DNA of 59,205 bases, from IMG/VR virus record IMGVR_UViG_3300032242_000711, positions 1-59,205 of that record; one strand, written 5' to 3'. The position numbers and the translations under genes are program-made. This document shows positions 36,503 to 45,819 of the stretch, in pieces (within the stretch, counting starts at the first letter, position 1; each line of letters opens with the position of its first letter). This DNA comes from a virus. The notes under the pieces are model-generated. The model worked only from the letters and a program-made list of their open reading frames with translations. It was not told the DNA's origin and searched no databases.

Positions 36503-39352
36503 ATGGTTTCAAGAAATGAGTTCCTCTCATTGGTGCTACCGCCACTTCAAGATGGCGAGCATTATTGCAGTTGGGGCAATAAAAAAGAAAATGGAGAAGA
36601 CGTAGTTCGACAGCGGTTTGCAACCAATATCGAAGACCTAAGTGATAAATCAGATGCACTGCAAGCAGACGGGTTTAACGCTTTTTACGGCATGGCCAAG
36701 TTTGGGCCTATTTCTAACGGACGGTTTGCGACCAACGCAATCGCGCTCAAGTCGTTTTTTATTGACTTGGATTGCGGTGAGGGTAAACCCTATGACACAT
36801 TAGATGCAGGGCTTGTTGCCCTCAAAGAATTTTGCAAGGCAACCAAGTTGCCCAAGCCAAGCATTTTGCAGTCTGGGCGCGGTGCACACGTGTACTGGAT
36901 TCTTGAAGAGCCGATGGCTAAGACCGATTGGAAGCCACATGCTGAGCAACTCAAGCTGTTGTGTGAGCAAAACAAGTTTGACATTGATCGCGCTGTACCG
37001 GCTGACGCGGCGCGTGTGTTGCGGATGCCAGAAACGAATCACCTGAAAGACCCAACCAATCCGATTCCGGTTGTGGTGTTGCACATGGCCCCGCTGATTC
37101 CCAACGCCAGAATGAAGGAACTGCTGGAGCCAGTACAAGACGTTTTGTCTGCGCTAGACCGAGCCGAATTTAAACGCCCACTGGACGCAGTGACTTTGGC
37201 CCTGATGGGCGCAAGCGAGTCCAAGTTTAAGACGATCTTGGTCAAGTCGGTTGAGGGCACAGGATGTAACCAGATTGCGCATATCTACCGCAACCAAGAA
37301 ACAATTGACGAGCCGCTGTGGAGGGCTGGCCTGTCGATTGCCCAACATTGTTCTGACCGCCACAAGGCTATCCACGTGCTGTCTAATCAGCACCCCGAAT
37401 ACAACGCCAACACAACTGAGAAGAAGGCCAACGAAACCAAAGGCCCGTACACGTGTGAGACATTCAAAAAGCTCAATCCTTCAGGTTGCGAAGGGTGCGC
37501 ACACAAATTTACTTCTCCGATCCAATTGGGTCGTGAGATCATTGAAGCGACTGAAGAAGACAACATCATCACCGACCTTGAGCCTGAAACAAAAGAGGCC
37601 AAGACTTACGTCATCCCCAAGTTCCCATTCCCATTTTTCCGTGGCAAGAACGGCGGTGTGTTTGTGCACACCAAGGACAAGGATGGCAACGACATTGACG
37701 ACATCATTTATCCATACGACTTCTATGTGGTTAAGCGGATGCAAGACCCCGACTTAGGGGAGACCTTGCTGCTCCGTTTGCACTTGCCAAAAGATGGTGT
37801 CAGAGACTTCATCATGCCTTTGGCCGGGGTTTTGTCCAAAGAAAAATTTGTGGCAACGATTGCCTCCCACGGTATTACCGCGCTTGGCAAGAAACAGGAC
37901 ACGCTGATGCAATACGTAGCGAAATGGGTTGAGGATTTACAGATGCGAGCAAACGCTGAAAAAGCGCACAAACAGTTTGGCTGGATTGAGGATGAGTCTG
38001 GCATCATCATTGGCGACCGAGAAATCAGAGCTACGGATGTTGTGTACAGCCCACCGTCTTCTCCGACACTTCCGCACGTGCCGTTGTTCCAACCCAAGGG
38101 CGACTTCCACGTATGGAAAGACACCATCAACATCTATGGCGGTGAGGGTATGGAGTACCGTGCCTTTGCTTTCTTTTTGGGATTTGGCACGATGCTGATG
38201 AAGTTCACGGCGCTTGACGGGTTCTTACTCAACTTGGTCAGCCGCGAATCAGGTTCAGGCAAAACGACCATCTTGCATGCTATCAACAGCATTTACGGCA
38301 GACCCAAGGAATTATTGCTGTCACCCAAAGACACATACAACTCCCGCATGAACCGCCTTGGCGTGATGCAAAGCATGGCTGTGACAATGGACGAGATCAC
38401 AAACATGCCGCCTGACCAAATGTCAAACCAAGTTTATGACGTGACTTCGGGTCGGGGTAAGAACCGCATGAAGCAGCACGACAATGCGGAACGCCTTAAC
38501 AACACCAAGTTTCAGACTGGGCTTATCACGTCATCCAATCGGTACGTTACCGATGCGTTGCTTTCCATCAAGGGCTTTCCCGATGGCGAACTGAAACGGA
38601 TTATGGAGATCAACGTTAAACCAGATGCCCGAGATGATGCTACGTGGGCACGGCAACACTTTGGTAGGTTGATGAACAACTACGGCCATGCTATTGAGCC
38701 GTTCTCTCAAGCGCTGGTTGGCCAACTGCCTATGGTCAAAGCCAAACTTGCAGAAGTGCAACTGCGCATCGAACAGGCCGCAGGCATCAAGAACGCTGAA
38801 CGGTACTGGGCGCTTATCAGTTCGTTGGCAATTGCTGGTGGGTCAATCTCTAAGCATCTTGGGTTGCATGACATACCGGTCAAGCCCGTGTTTGATTACG
38901 CAGTAAACCTTATCAAGGAGACTCGTACCCGCACACATGAATACATGTTTGATACTGATGAGTTTGTGGGTGGCTTTTTGCAGAAGCACTTCCATGAGAT
39001 TCTTGTTATCAACGGCAGTAAGGATATGCGCAACGGACTTGAGCATGCCCCCATCCGTGAGCCACGTGGCGCATTGACTGCGCGTTATGAGCCTGACACA
39101 AAGATGCTCTATATTGTGACCCGCACGTTTCGAGAAGATTGCGCAAAGATCATGGCTAACTACGAAGAGGTGATTGCCCCGCACCGCAAGAGTGGTGCAT
39201 TGGTGGACACCAAGAAAAAACGCATGACCGCTGGCACTGTTGCCAACACGCAAGCTCCCGTGAACGCGCTGTGGTTTGACACAACCAAGCTGGACTTCTT
39301 TAACGCAACCGCTTTGTTAGATGCAGATACTGGGACTGCCGATTCTGATTGA
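36503..39352 (+). CDS. Primase-helicase (AEP-type primase with DUF927-like helicase)
   Basis: I prefer ATG 36503 (GAGG six bases upstream); ATG 36482 would add seven residues. The N-terminal part has FFIDLDCG and SGRGAHVYWILEE, the catalytic Asp pair and 'GRG.HVYW' motif of archaeo-eukaryotic-type primases, then a cysteine cluster (CETFKKLNPSGCEGCAHK). The C-terminal half has Walker A ESGSGKTT (about residue 580), MAVTMDEITNMP and TSGRGKNRM, as in DUF927-type helicases. It would prime and unwind DNA at the fork for the family A polymerase. Confidence 0.87.
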   Translation: MVSRNEFLSLVLPPLQDGEHYCSWGNKKENGEDVVRQRFATNIEDLSDKSDALQADGFNAFYGMAKFGPISNGRFATNAIALKSFFIDLDCGEGKPYDTLDAGLVALKEFCKATKLPKPSILQSGRGAHVYWILEEPMAKTDWKPHAEQLKLLCEQNKFDIDRAVPADAARVLRMPETNHLKDPTNPIPVVVLHMAPLIPNARMKELLEPVQDVLSALDRAEFKRPLDAVTLALMGASESKFKTILVKSVEGTGCNQIAHIYRNQETIDEPLWRAGLSIAQHCSDRHKAIHVLSNQHPEYNANTTEKKANETKGPYTCETFKKLNPSGCEGCAHKFTSPIQLGREIIEATEEDNIITDLEPETKEAKTYVIPKFPFPFFRGKNGGVFVHTKDKDGNDIDDIIYPYDFYVVKRMQDPDLGETLLLRLHLPKDGVRDFIMPLAGVLSKEKFVATIASHGITALGKKQDTLMQYVAKWVEDLQMRANAEKAHKQFGWIEDESGIIIGDREIRATDVVYSPPSSPTLPHVPLFQPKGDFHVWKDTINIYGGEGMEYRAFAFFLGFGTMLMKFTALDGFLLNLVSRESGSGKTTILHAINSIYGRPKELLLSPKDTYNSRMNRLGVMQSMAVTMDEITNMPPDQMSNQVYDVTSGRGKNRMKQHDNAERLNNTKFQTGLITSSNRYVTDALLSIKGFPDGELKRIMEINVKPDARDDATWARQHFGRLMNNYGHAIEPFSQALVGQLPMVKAKLAEVQLRIEQAAGIKNAERYWALISSLAIAGGSISKHLGLHDIPVKPVFDYAVNLIKETRTRTHEYMFDTDEFVGGFLQKHFHEILVINGSKDMRNGLEHAPIREPRGALTARYEPDTKMLYIVTRTFREDCAKIMANYEEVIAPHRKSGALVDTKKKRMTAGTVANTQAPVNALWFDTTKLDFFNATALLDADTGTADSD

Positions 39353-39548
39353 ATGGAACAAGTTCAAGCCGGGCACATCGTTCTTTGTGCCTTGCTTGGA
39401 TAGCCGTGATGTTCGCCGGTTTGTCAGATCAGAAGCTAAGCGACTTGGCTTGACCGTTATATGCAAACAAGTCATTGAGAACCATGTCTACGGCTTGCGC
39501 GTTTGGCGAACAGACGGTATACTAGACACGCACTCTGCCTCTCCTTGA
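39321..39548 (+). CDS. Small basic protein, last early gene
   Basis: ATG 39321 begins inside the end of the primase-helicase gene and gives 75 residues: MQILGLPILIEWNKFKPGTS, FFVPCLDSRDVRRFVRSEAK and QVIENHVYGLRVWRTD. Basic alpha/beta protein that I recognise as conserved beside phage primases, with no known function. The early terminator begins eight bases after its stop. Confidence 0.72.
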   Translation: MQILGLPILIEWNKFKPGTSFFVPCLDSRDVRRFVRSEAKRLGLTVICKQVIENHVYGLRVWRTDGILDTHSASP

Positions 39549-39555
39549 AGAGTTT

Positions 39556-39584
39556 AGCCCCCTGTTAACGCAGGGGGCTTTTTT
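39556..39584 (+). terminator. Terminator between converging early and late operons
   Basis: AGCCCCCTG-TTAACG-CAGGGGGCT followed by TTTTTT. A nine-pair, GC-rich stem; the U tract serves the rightward early transcript only, and there is none for leftward transcription. It overlaps the stop codon of the polyvalent protein gene by two bases. Confidence 0.93.
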
Positions 39585-42500
39585 AATCCTCGTCCGAGAA
39601 AAACTCTTCACGAATTTCAGGCAGCAGCTTCTTATCAAATCGCACACCGTGGATCATTTGCTTCTCAGCAGCCTTTCGGGCGGCGATTGATTTTTGCAAC
39701 GTTTCCGCTGTGATGCGCTTGACTGGAAACTTTTGGTTAAACTCCGCAATCATGTCACGGGTTTCCTGTTGCATGTCGTAGTCACCAGCATGCTTGGCCA
39801 TGTCAAAACGATTGAGCAGTTGGGTGCGTCTAGCGTTAACCTCACGCTCGTATCCTTTGGCGGCTTGCAACTTCTCGTAAGTCGTAGACAGGTCAGCAGG
39901 GGCAAACCCAATGACTTGCATCAATGCGTTGTACGCGCTTACGTCTTCGTTGATTGCATCACCCTTCATGGTGACCGCGCCTTCAGTCAGATACCTAGCG
40001 CCCTTAAGGCCGTTACGCGCCCAGCTAGGCAGCAACGCTTCAACACCACGCTCTACGTGCCCTTCATTCATCGCCTTGATACCGCGCTCTACGTTGACTG
40101 CGTAAGAACCCAACGGGCCGAAGGCTTGCTGCATAGCAGACAGCGCGTAGCCGTGCTCTGCAATACCACGGGGGTCATCACGAAAAACTAAGTCGGTTGC
40201 AATACCAACACGGTTGGAGATTTCAAGGTTGGTGGCGTAATTGAGTGCGCCCTTATAAAACAACTCACCAAAGAACCGGCGCATCTCTTCATCGAAGTCA
40301 AACGGCTCATCATCTCCGAACAAAGCGTTGAGCATCGTAGCCAGTGTAGAAGCAGCGCCATAGAACGGCATACCTTTGACACCAGCAAGCACGGTAGCCA
40401 TACCGTACATTCCAATAAGTTGTCGCTGTGCGGCTTGACGTATGTCTTTGGTCTCGCCTTTGTAAGCCTGATGGAAAGAACGCGCTACCACAAATGCGCT
40501 GTTCCACGCAAAAGACTTGAAGGTAAAGAATACGCGGCCAATCGGGTGCTGCATCCAGCGCGGTGCAGTTGCCGCCAAGCCTGATGTGTGCGCATCTTTG
40601 GTTGTGTTAAGGGCGTATTGAACTGCGTTCGCCTCGTTCATACCCTTGGCTCTGGCCAAGTCATAGGCAGCAATTGCTGTGGTTGCACGGTTGTAGCGTT
40701 CGCTTGCGGCAAATGGAATAGATATGCCGTTCAAAAGTTTGGCGTACAGGCCGTTATATTGGGCAGTGCTTTGACGGCGACCTTCCAAAATCTCCCGAGC
40801 CATTGTGTGCTGAAGTTGGCCATGCTCCATCAACGTTTTGTACAAGTTGGCGTACCGTGGGCTTTTCTCCATGCCGTTGATAGCAACACGGCTGGCGTTC
40901 ATCATGGCAGATGACGCTTCAGCAAACCCAAACCTACCGCTGAGTATTGGCCACACCAGCATGGGCAACGAGGTCAAGTTGACGATTGCCGAAGAGATGT
41001 TGCCAGCAATGTACTCAAAGTAACTCAGGGCAGCAGCCGAGTGCACAAGGTTGTTGTAATTGGGGTTATGGAAAAACTCGCCCTGACGCAAAATAGTTTT
41101 GGCCGCTTCCTCAATCTGGAGGCTACCTGAGTTCTCACCCTGCGTGGCAATCTCACCAAGTGCCCGATCAATTTCTGGGGTGTACTCAGAGTTAGCCAGC
41201 TTGCGTGCCCAACGCACCATGATGTCACCATAATTGCGCACCATATCGCGCTCCATACCACGCACGTTCTTGGCTTTCATGAACTGCTTGAGGATGGACT
41301 CGCCGGGGAACAACGTCAGATAAGACTGATACACGCTGTCAAGTTGCTGTTGAGACGCCCCCTGCTTTTGCAGGTCAGCCATGACTTTGCCAATAAACGA
41401 AGTGGGCACCACGCCTTGCGACCGGTATGCAATGCTTTGCAAGTTCTGGTATGACTTGTGCGTTATGTTCTTAGGCGTGAGCATGGTGTCAATGAACTGT
41501 TGACGTTCACGCACTGACTCAAATGCAGAAGCTGCACGCTCTCCAGTCTGTGGGTCTGCATACTCAACCCAGAAATCACCGTGGCGCAAGAACGGGATGT
41601 AACCGGTAACGCCCTTGAGGTTTTGAAACTCGTTGGCCAGCCGGTCTTTAAGGGATATTGAGACGCTATTAATCAGCAACTCTTGGTATTGTTTCAAGGA
41701 ATTATCGTAATCTCCGCGCATCGTGTTGTACATGCCCTGCACATCAGCAGGCAACGTATTAAATTGAGCCTTTAATTTTTTATACGCGGCGTCTCGTTTA
41801 GCTTCGTTTGCTAAAAATTCTTGTTTCGCCACGGCGGACATTTTGTCCCACTTAGCTTGTGGAACTTGTTTGTATTTAAAAGGTTGGGACAAGTCAACTT
41901 CAGCCAGACGGGCGTCGATCGCCAAGTCACCCATGCGCTCTACCGCCTGCGGATGCTTCTTCTGGATGTCCACAAACTCGCGGTAATTGTCGTTGGCGGT
42001 TTTAATGCGCTGCTCTTGGACACCGTTGCGGCGCTCCAAAGCATTAAGAAGTTTTTGTATGCTTGGCAACTCTTTCTTGTAGAGCGTATTCAGGTTGTCC
42101 AGACGCAGCAAACCAAGACCGGCTTGCAGTATGTTGACATCCTTCACATTGGAAAAGGTGTTCTTAGTCTGGTTGATTGTCTGCCCAACGAGGTTAGGCA
42201 TTGCTTGGCCAATTTTGCCAACAGCTTGGAAATTACCCATACCCAAAAACATCTTTTGAGAAGCGCTAGCTTCTACGTCGCCTGAGATGTCTACGGCGTC
42301 GCTAACGAATTTAGTACCCACATCAAGCGCACTCTTACCAAAGCCAAAGAACTCAGCAATAGACTGCATGACGCGCTGGAACATGTTCCCACTGCGGGGA
42401 GCCTTGATGGTTTTGAGGATGGCTTGGAATTCGGGGTTGCCAATCAACTCAGAAGCAAACTCTTGCAAGTCTTGCGCACCATAAGCAGCGCCAAGGCGAT

Positions 42501-45500
42501 CTTGAATCTGCACGAAGAACTGCTGGAACTGTTTGGTCAGCGGATGGTTGGGGCTTGCCAGCACGTGCGAAACGGCAGCGTGTGTAACCTCATGCAAGAA
42601 CGTGTGCGCGTTCATCCCGTTCTGCGGATCAAGCGTGATCGTGTTGGTAGCTGGATCGTAAGAACCAGCTTTGCCGTCTTCGACTTTACCAATAACAACT
42701 TTGGCGTTGAGGTTCAACGAGCGGATGCGGCGCAGTACCTGCTTGATCTCAGGGTTTTTAATCCCATCAAGCAAGCTACGCAATAAGCCATTCACATCGC
42801 CGCGCTGTGCAAGTTGCATCTGTGCTTGGTCAAATGCTGGGCCGGTGTACTGTGGGAGAAACAATTTGCTGCCAAGTTGTTGGAACGCCTTACCCAACTT
42901 TGTTTTGCCGGTTGCTTCCGCTAACGCTGCATACGCTTCTTCTACCTCTTGGTCAGAAACGGCTTCAGGCTTTTCTAATGGGGCGGCCCTACTGGTTTCT
43001 ATTTCAGCTTTAATCTTGGCCACTTTGTCGGCAGCTTGCTTATCAAACTCTTGCATGCCCAAGCGGTTAAGCTCAGAGAGCATTTTGGTCTGCTCTTTAA
43101 CGGGCATTTGCTGCAAGCGTTGGAACATTTCCATCGCGTCTGGGCCAGAAGCGGCAATAGCCTCTTCAATCTGTTTAATCTGCTGCTCGTTTTTAGCCTG
43201 CTGTGGAGTGCCTTCGGATTCGCGCAGGGTCTCTACGGAATCCCTGTGCTGGGCAAACAAAGCTGGCAACCGCAAGAAGTTGTGCAAGTCCGTACCACGG
43301 TAGTTTTCCGTGGGCACTTCTTTGGCTTTGATCCCAGCATCTTTTGCTTTCTCATGCAGGCGGGAAGTCAACAGCGCATCAACGTTGGAGTCCACATCCT
43401 CAATGAACTTAGCCTGCTCTTCAGTAGCAGCCTGCCGACCTTTCTCAGCTTTGCTCAGATCAGTCTTTTCACGCTTGCCTAGCTCTCTTGGTTGTGCGGG
43501 AGCGGCAGGCAATTCTTTACGAGCGGCGTCAAGCGCATCAATTTGGGCAAAGGTTTCATCAGTTTGCGCATTAAGGTCATCTAACTTTTGGCGCAGCGGC
43601 GATTCATACGCTTCTGAAGGGGCTAGGTTATGCAGTTCTCCGGAAACTTTTTCCGTTTCTTCTGCGAGCGCATCAGCTTTAGCGATTAGTTTTGTACGCT
43701 CTTCAAGATTTTTTATATAATCCGCATCGTCTTTCGCACGCTCTTCACGATTTTTTATATAAGCCTCATCGCTTACTGGGACGGGCTGTTTTGCTTCTTG
43801 TCTTTGCGTTTCTGTTTGCTTGGTTTCAATGGGCGCAGCGCCAATTTCGGCTCCTTCTACTTTAGGTTGTTCAATTTCTTGAACTAATGCACGGGGTTGC
43901 TGTCCTTCTCTTGCAGCAGGGTACTCAGTAGCTGCTCCAGCAGGTACCACTCCATTGGGTTCAGTTGCTCCAGCGGCCTCGGGGGTGACTCCTGCACTGG
44001 GCTGGCTAACCACGCTAGGGCTTCCTCCAACTGGTGGTTCGACAGGTTTTGTAACATCAGTGGCTCCTTGGAACTCTGGTCGTGCAAGGTATGTTTCAAT
44101 CTTCTCACGGATGGGCTGACTCCGGTTTTCTACGTAGGCTTCCAGCGTGCGTTTGACTTCGGTAGCATCCTCTGGGTTAGTGATGTCTTTGCCTTCTAAT
44201 ATTTTGTTTTTGCGAATCAACGCGGTGTGACCCAGCCCCAAACCTTTAAGCACTTCGTCATTGACGACAGCGGGCATAGTCTGTGGCGTAAGTGGTTCTG
44301 GCTTTTTGACCAGCGTTGGCTCCGTGATAGTTGCCTCTGGAGAAGGGGCCGCCGCAACGGGTTGCACTCCACGCTTTGCAGCCAGCTTGTCCATTTCGCC
44401 ACGCACCTGACCAATTGTTTGGGCCAACGGCGATGGCTGTTTTGCTAACGACAAAAGGTCGGTGGGTACGTTTGTCAACTCACTCAATGATTTTTTCAGC
44501 TTCGCTTGCGCTTCTTTAAGCTCCGCAGCTTGGCGTTGCTCTTCTTGACGTGCGCGGATAGCAGCCGACTTTTCATCTTTGGTGGCCAGCTTTTCTGCCC
44601 CGGGCGTTAAGCCACCCTCGGGCGTGAACATTTCAAGCTGTTTGCCTTTAGGTTCTTTGGGTCCAGCAGGTTCTTGCTCTGGTGGTGTGTACAAAGCAGA
44701 GGCGGGTCCAGCTTCAAAACCGGGTAACTGCATCTGTTGTTCTTGCGCTTGGGCAGCTTCAATCTCAGCGGATTGACGGCGAACTTCTGCCGCTTGCTGG
44801 CGTTGGCCACGGCGCTCCAAAGCATCAGCGTACTCATTACGGCGCTCGGCAGCGGCCCGACCTTGTTCAACTGCGCCACCCAAACCACCAAATGCACCAC
44901 CGGACACTGCGCCCTTGATGCTGGACTCCATGATCCGGTCCCACTCTTTGCTACCAAACACGTGTGGGTGTTTATCAACAAAGTTCTCGGCAGCAATGCT
45001 GATGGCTTCTTGTGCGCCTTCGGTCAAACCTTCGGCAGGGATACCTGTAAGCGTTTCTGCGGTTACGGAGCGCAGCAACCCCTTGTCCATACCGGACTTC
45101 TCAAGAATCTTTTCAACAATACCTGCTTTGACTGGACCGCTGATGTTTTTCATCAAGCGTGCGGGAAGCACGGAATCTAATGCGGCTGATGCAGCACCAA
45201 AGATCGCGGCTGCGCCGGGGGCCAGTTGGCCTGTATTCTCATAGATGTTTTGGAATATTTCAGGAGCGTTTTGCGCATACGCGCCCAAGTAAGTACCAGC
45301 ACCGACAGCAGCAGCTTTTCCAGCAGCCGTAAGACCTGCACGGGTTGCAGCAACGCCAGCGCCAACGCCCGGAATCAAGGAAGTTGCAATGTTGGGAACT
45401 TGCTCACCAATGCTTTCGGCTAGGAACTTGGGTACGTCACTAAGCCCCTCAACATCTTTGTATGAACGGAATACCGGCGCGGCTTCGGCTTCACGTGCTT

Positions 45501-45798
45501 GGCGCTTAGCTTCTGCTTCGGCCAGTTGTTCTCTGGCAAAGTCATTAAAGCCCAGTGCGCTTGCGCCCATAGCTGGAATGATGTCGGTAAAGGTTGAGCC
45601 AAGTTCGCCCATCCCACGCTTAACCCCACGGCCAAACGTCTCCATGATGCCGGGGCCATACTCTTTTTGCAGGCGCTTGGTGTCCTCTGCGTCCACCTGT
45701 TGCTGAACAAAACCAAAAAGCGTGTTCTGGTCTGCGTTTTCTGGCCCCTCTACTTTGTAGACTTTTCCGTTTGGCGCTTGGACGTTATAGATTGGCAT
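39583..45798 (-). CDS. Giant polyvalent virion protein with HExxH metallopeptidase motif
   Basis: At 2071 residues this is the longest product. The N-terminus MPIYNVQAPNGKVYKVEGPE is a short domain common to phage polyvalent proteins. It is followed by a Gly/Ala-rich region with possible membrane helices (IPGVGAGVAATRAGLTAAGK), long coiled coils (about 320-1000), then NAHTFLHEVTHAAVSH (HEVTH at 1069-1073) as a zinc-peptidase motif, and a helical C-terminal region with RVFFTFKSFAWNSAFVVARS resembling LPD38. It is the last gene of the virion operon, probably ejected with DNA. Confidence 0.85.
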   Translation of the reverse strand: MPIYNVQAPNGKVYKVEGPENADQNTLFGFVQQQVDAEDTKRLQKEYGPGIMETFGRGVKRGMGELGSTFTDIIPAMGASALGFNDFAREQLAEAEAKRQAREAEAAPVFRSYKDVEGLSDVPKFLAESIGEQVPNIATSLIPGVGAGVAATRAGLTAAGKAAAVGAGTYLGAYAQNAPEIFQNIYENTGQLAPGAAAIFGAASAALDSVLPARLMKNISGPVKAGIVEKILEKSGMDKGLLRSVTAETLTGIPAEGLTEGAQEAISIAAENFVDKHPHVFGSKEWDRIMESSIKGAVSGGAFGGLGGAVEQGRAAAERRNEYADALERRGQRQQAAEVRRQSAEIEAAQAQEQQMQLPGFEAGPASALYTPPEQEPAGPKEPKGKQLEMFTPEGGLTPGAEKLATKDEKSAAIRARQEEQRQAAELKEAQAKLKKSLSELTNVPTDLLSLAKQPSPLAQTIGQVRGEMDKLAAKRGVQPVAAAPSPEATITEPTLVKKPEPLTPQTMPAVVNDEVLKGLGLGHTALIRKNKILEGKDITNPEDATEVKRTLEAYVENRSQPIREKIETYLARPEFQGATDVTKPVEPPVGGSPSVVSQPSAGVTPEAAGATEPNGVVPAGAATEYPAAREGQQPRALVQEIEQPKVEGAEIGAAPIETKQTETQRQEAKQPVPVSDEAYIKNREERAKDDADYIKNLEERTKLIAKADALAEETEKVSGELHNLAPSEAYESPLRQKLDDLNAQTDETFAQIDALDAARKELPAAPAQPRELGKREKTDLSKAEKGRQAATEEQAKFIEDVDSNVDALLTSRLHEKAKDAGIKAKEVPTENYRGTDLHNFLRLPALFAQHRDSVETLRESEGTPQQAKNEQQIKQIEEAIAASGPDAMEMFQRLQQMPVKEQTKMLSELNRLGMQEFDKQAADKVAKIKAEIETSRAAPLEKPEAVSDQEVEEAYAALAEATGKTKLGKAFQQLGSKLFLPQYTGPAFDQAQMQLAQRGDVNGLLRSLLDGIKNPEIKQVLRRIRSLNLNAKVVIGKVEDGKAGSYDPATNTITLDPQNGMNAHTFLHEVTHAAVSHVLASPNHPLTKQFQQFFVQIQDRLGAAYGAQDLQEFASELIGNPEFQAILKTIKAPRSGNMFQRVMQSIAEFFGFGKSALDVGTKFVSDAVDISGDVEASASQKMFLGMGNFQAVGKIGQAMPNLVGQTINQTKNTFSNVKDVNILQAGLGLLRLDNLNTLYKKELPSIQKLLNALERRNGVQEQRIKTANDNYREFVDIQKKHPQAVERMGDLAIDARLAEVDLSQPFKYKQVPQAKWDKMSAVAKQEFLANEAKRDAAYKKLKAQFNTLPADVQGMYNTMRGDYDNSLKQYQELLINSVSISLKDRLANEFQNLKGVTGYIPFLRHGDFWVEYADPQTGERAASAFESVRERQQFIDTMLTPKNITHKSYQNLQSIAYRSQGVVPTSFIGKVMADLQKQGASQQQLDSVYQSYLTLFPGESILKQFMKAKNVRGMERDMVRNYGDIMVRWARKLANSEYTPEIDRALGEIATQGENSGSLQIEEAAKTILRQGEFFHNPNYNNLVHSAAALSYFEYIAGNISSAIVNLTSLPMLVWPILSGRFGFAEASSAMMNASRVAINGMEKSPRYANLYKTLMEHGQLQHTMAREILEGRRQSTAQYNGLYAKLLNGISIPFAASERYNRATTAIAAYDLARAKGMNEANAVQYALNTTKDAHTSGLAATAPRWMQHPIGRVFFTFKSFAWNSAFVVARSFHQAYKGETKDIRQAAQRQLIGMYGMATVLAGVKGMPFYGAASTLATMLNALFGDDEPFDFDEEMRRFFGELFYKGALNYATNLEISNRVGIATDLVFRDDPRGIAEHGYALSAMQQAFGPLGSYAVNVERGIKAMNEGHVERGVEALLPSWARNGLKGARYLTEGAVTMKGDAINEDVSAYNALMQVIGFAPADLSTTYEKLQAAKGYEREVNARRTQLLNRFDMAKHAGDYDMQQETRDMIAEFNQKFPVKRITAETLQKSIAARKAAEKQMIHGVRFDKKLLPEIREEFFSDED

Positions 45799-45819
45799 TG
45801 GGGCATCCCATTATGGAGA

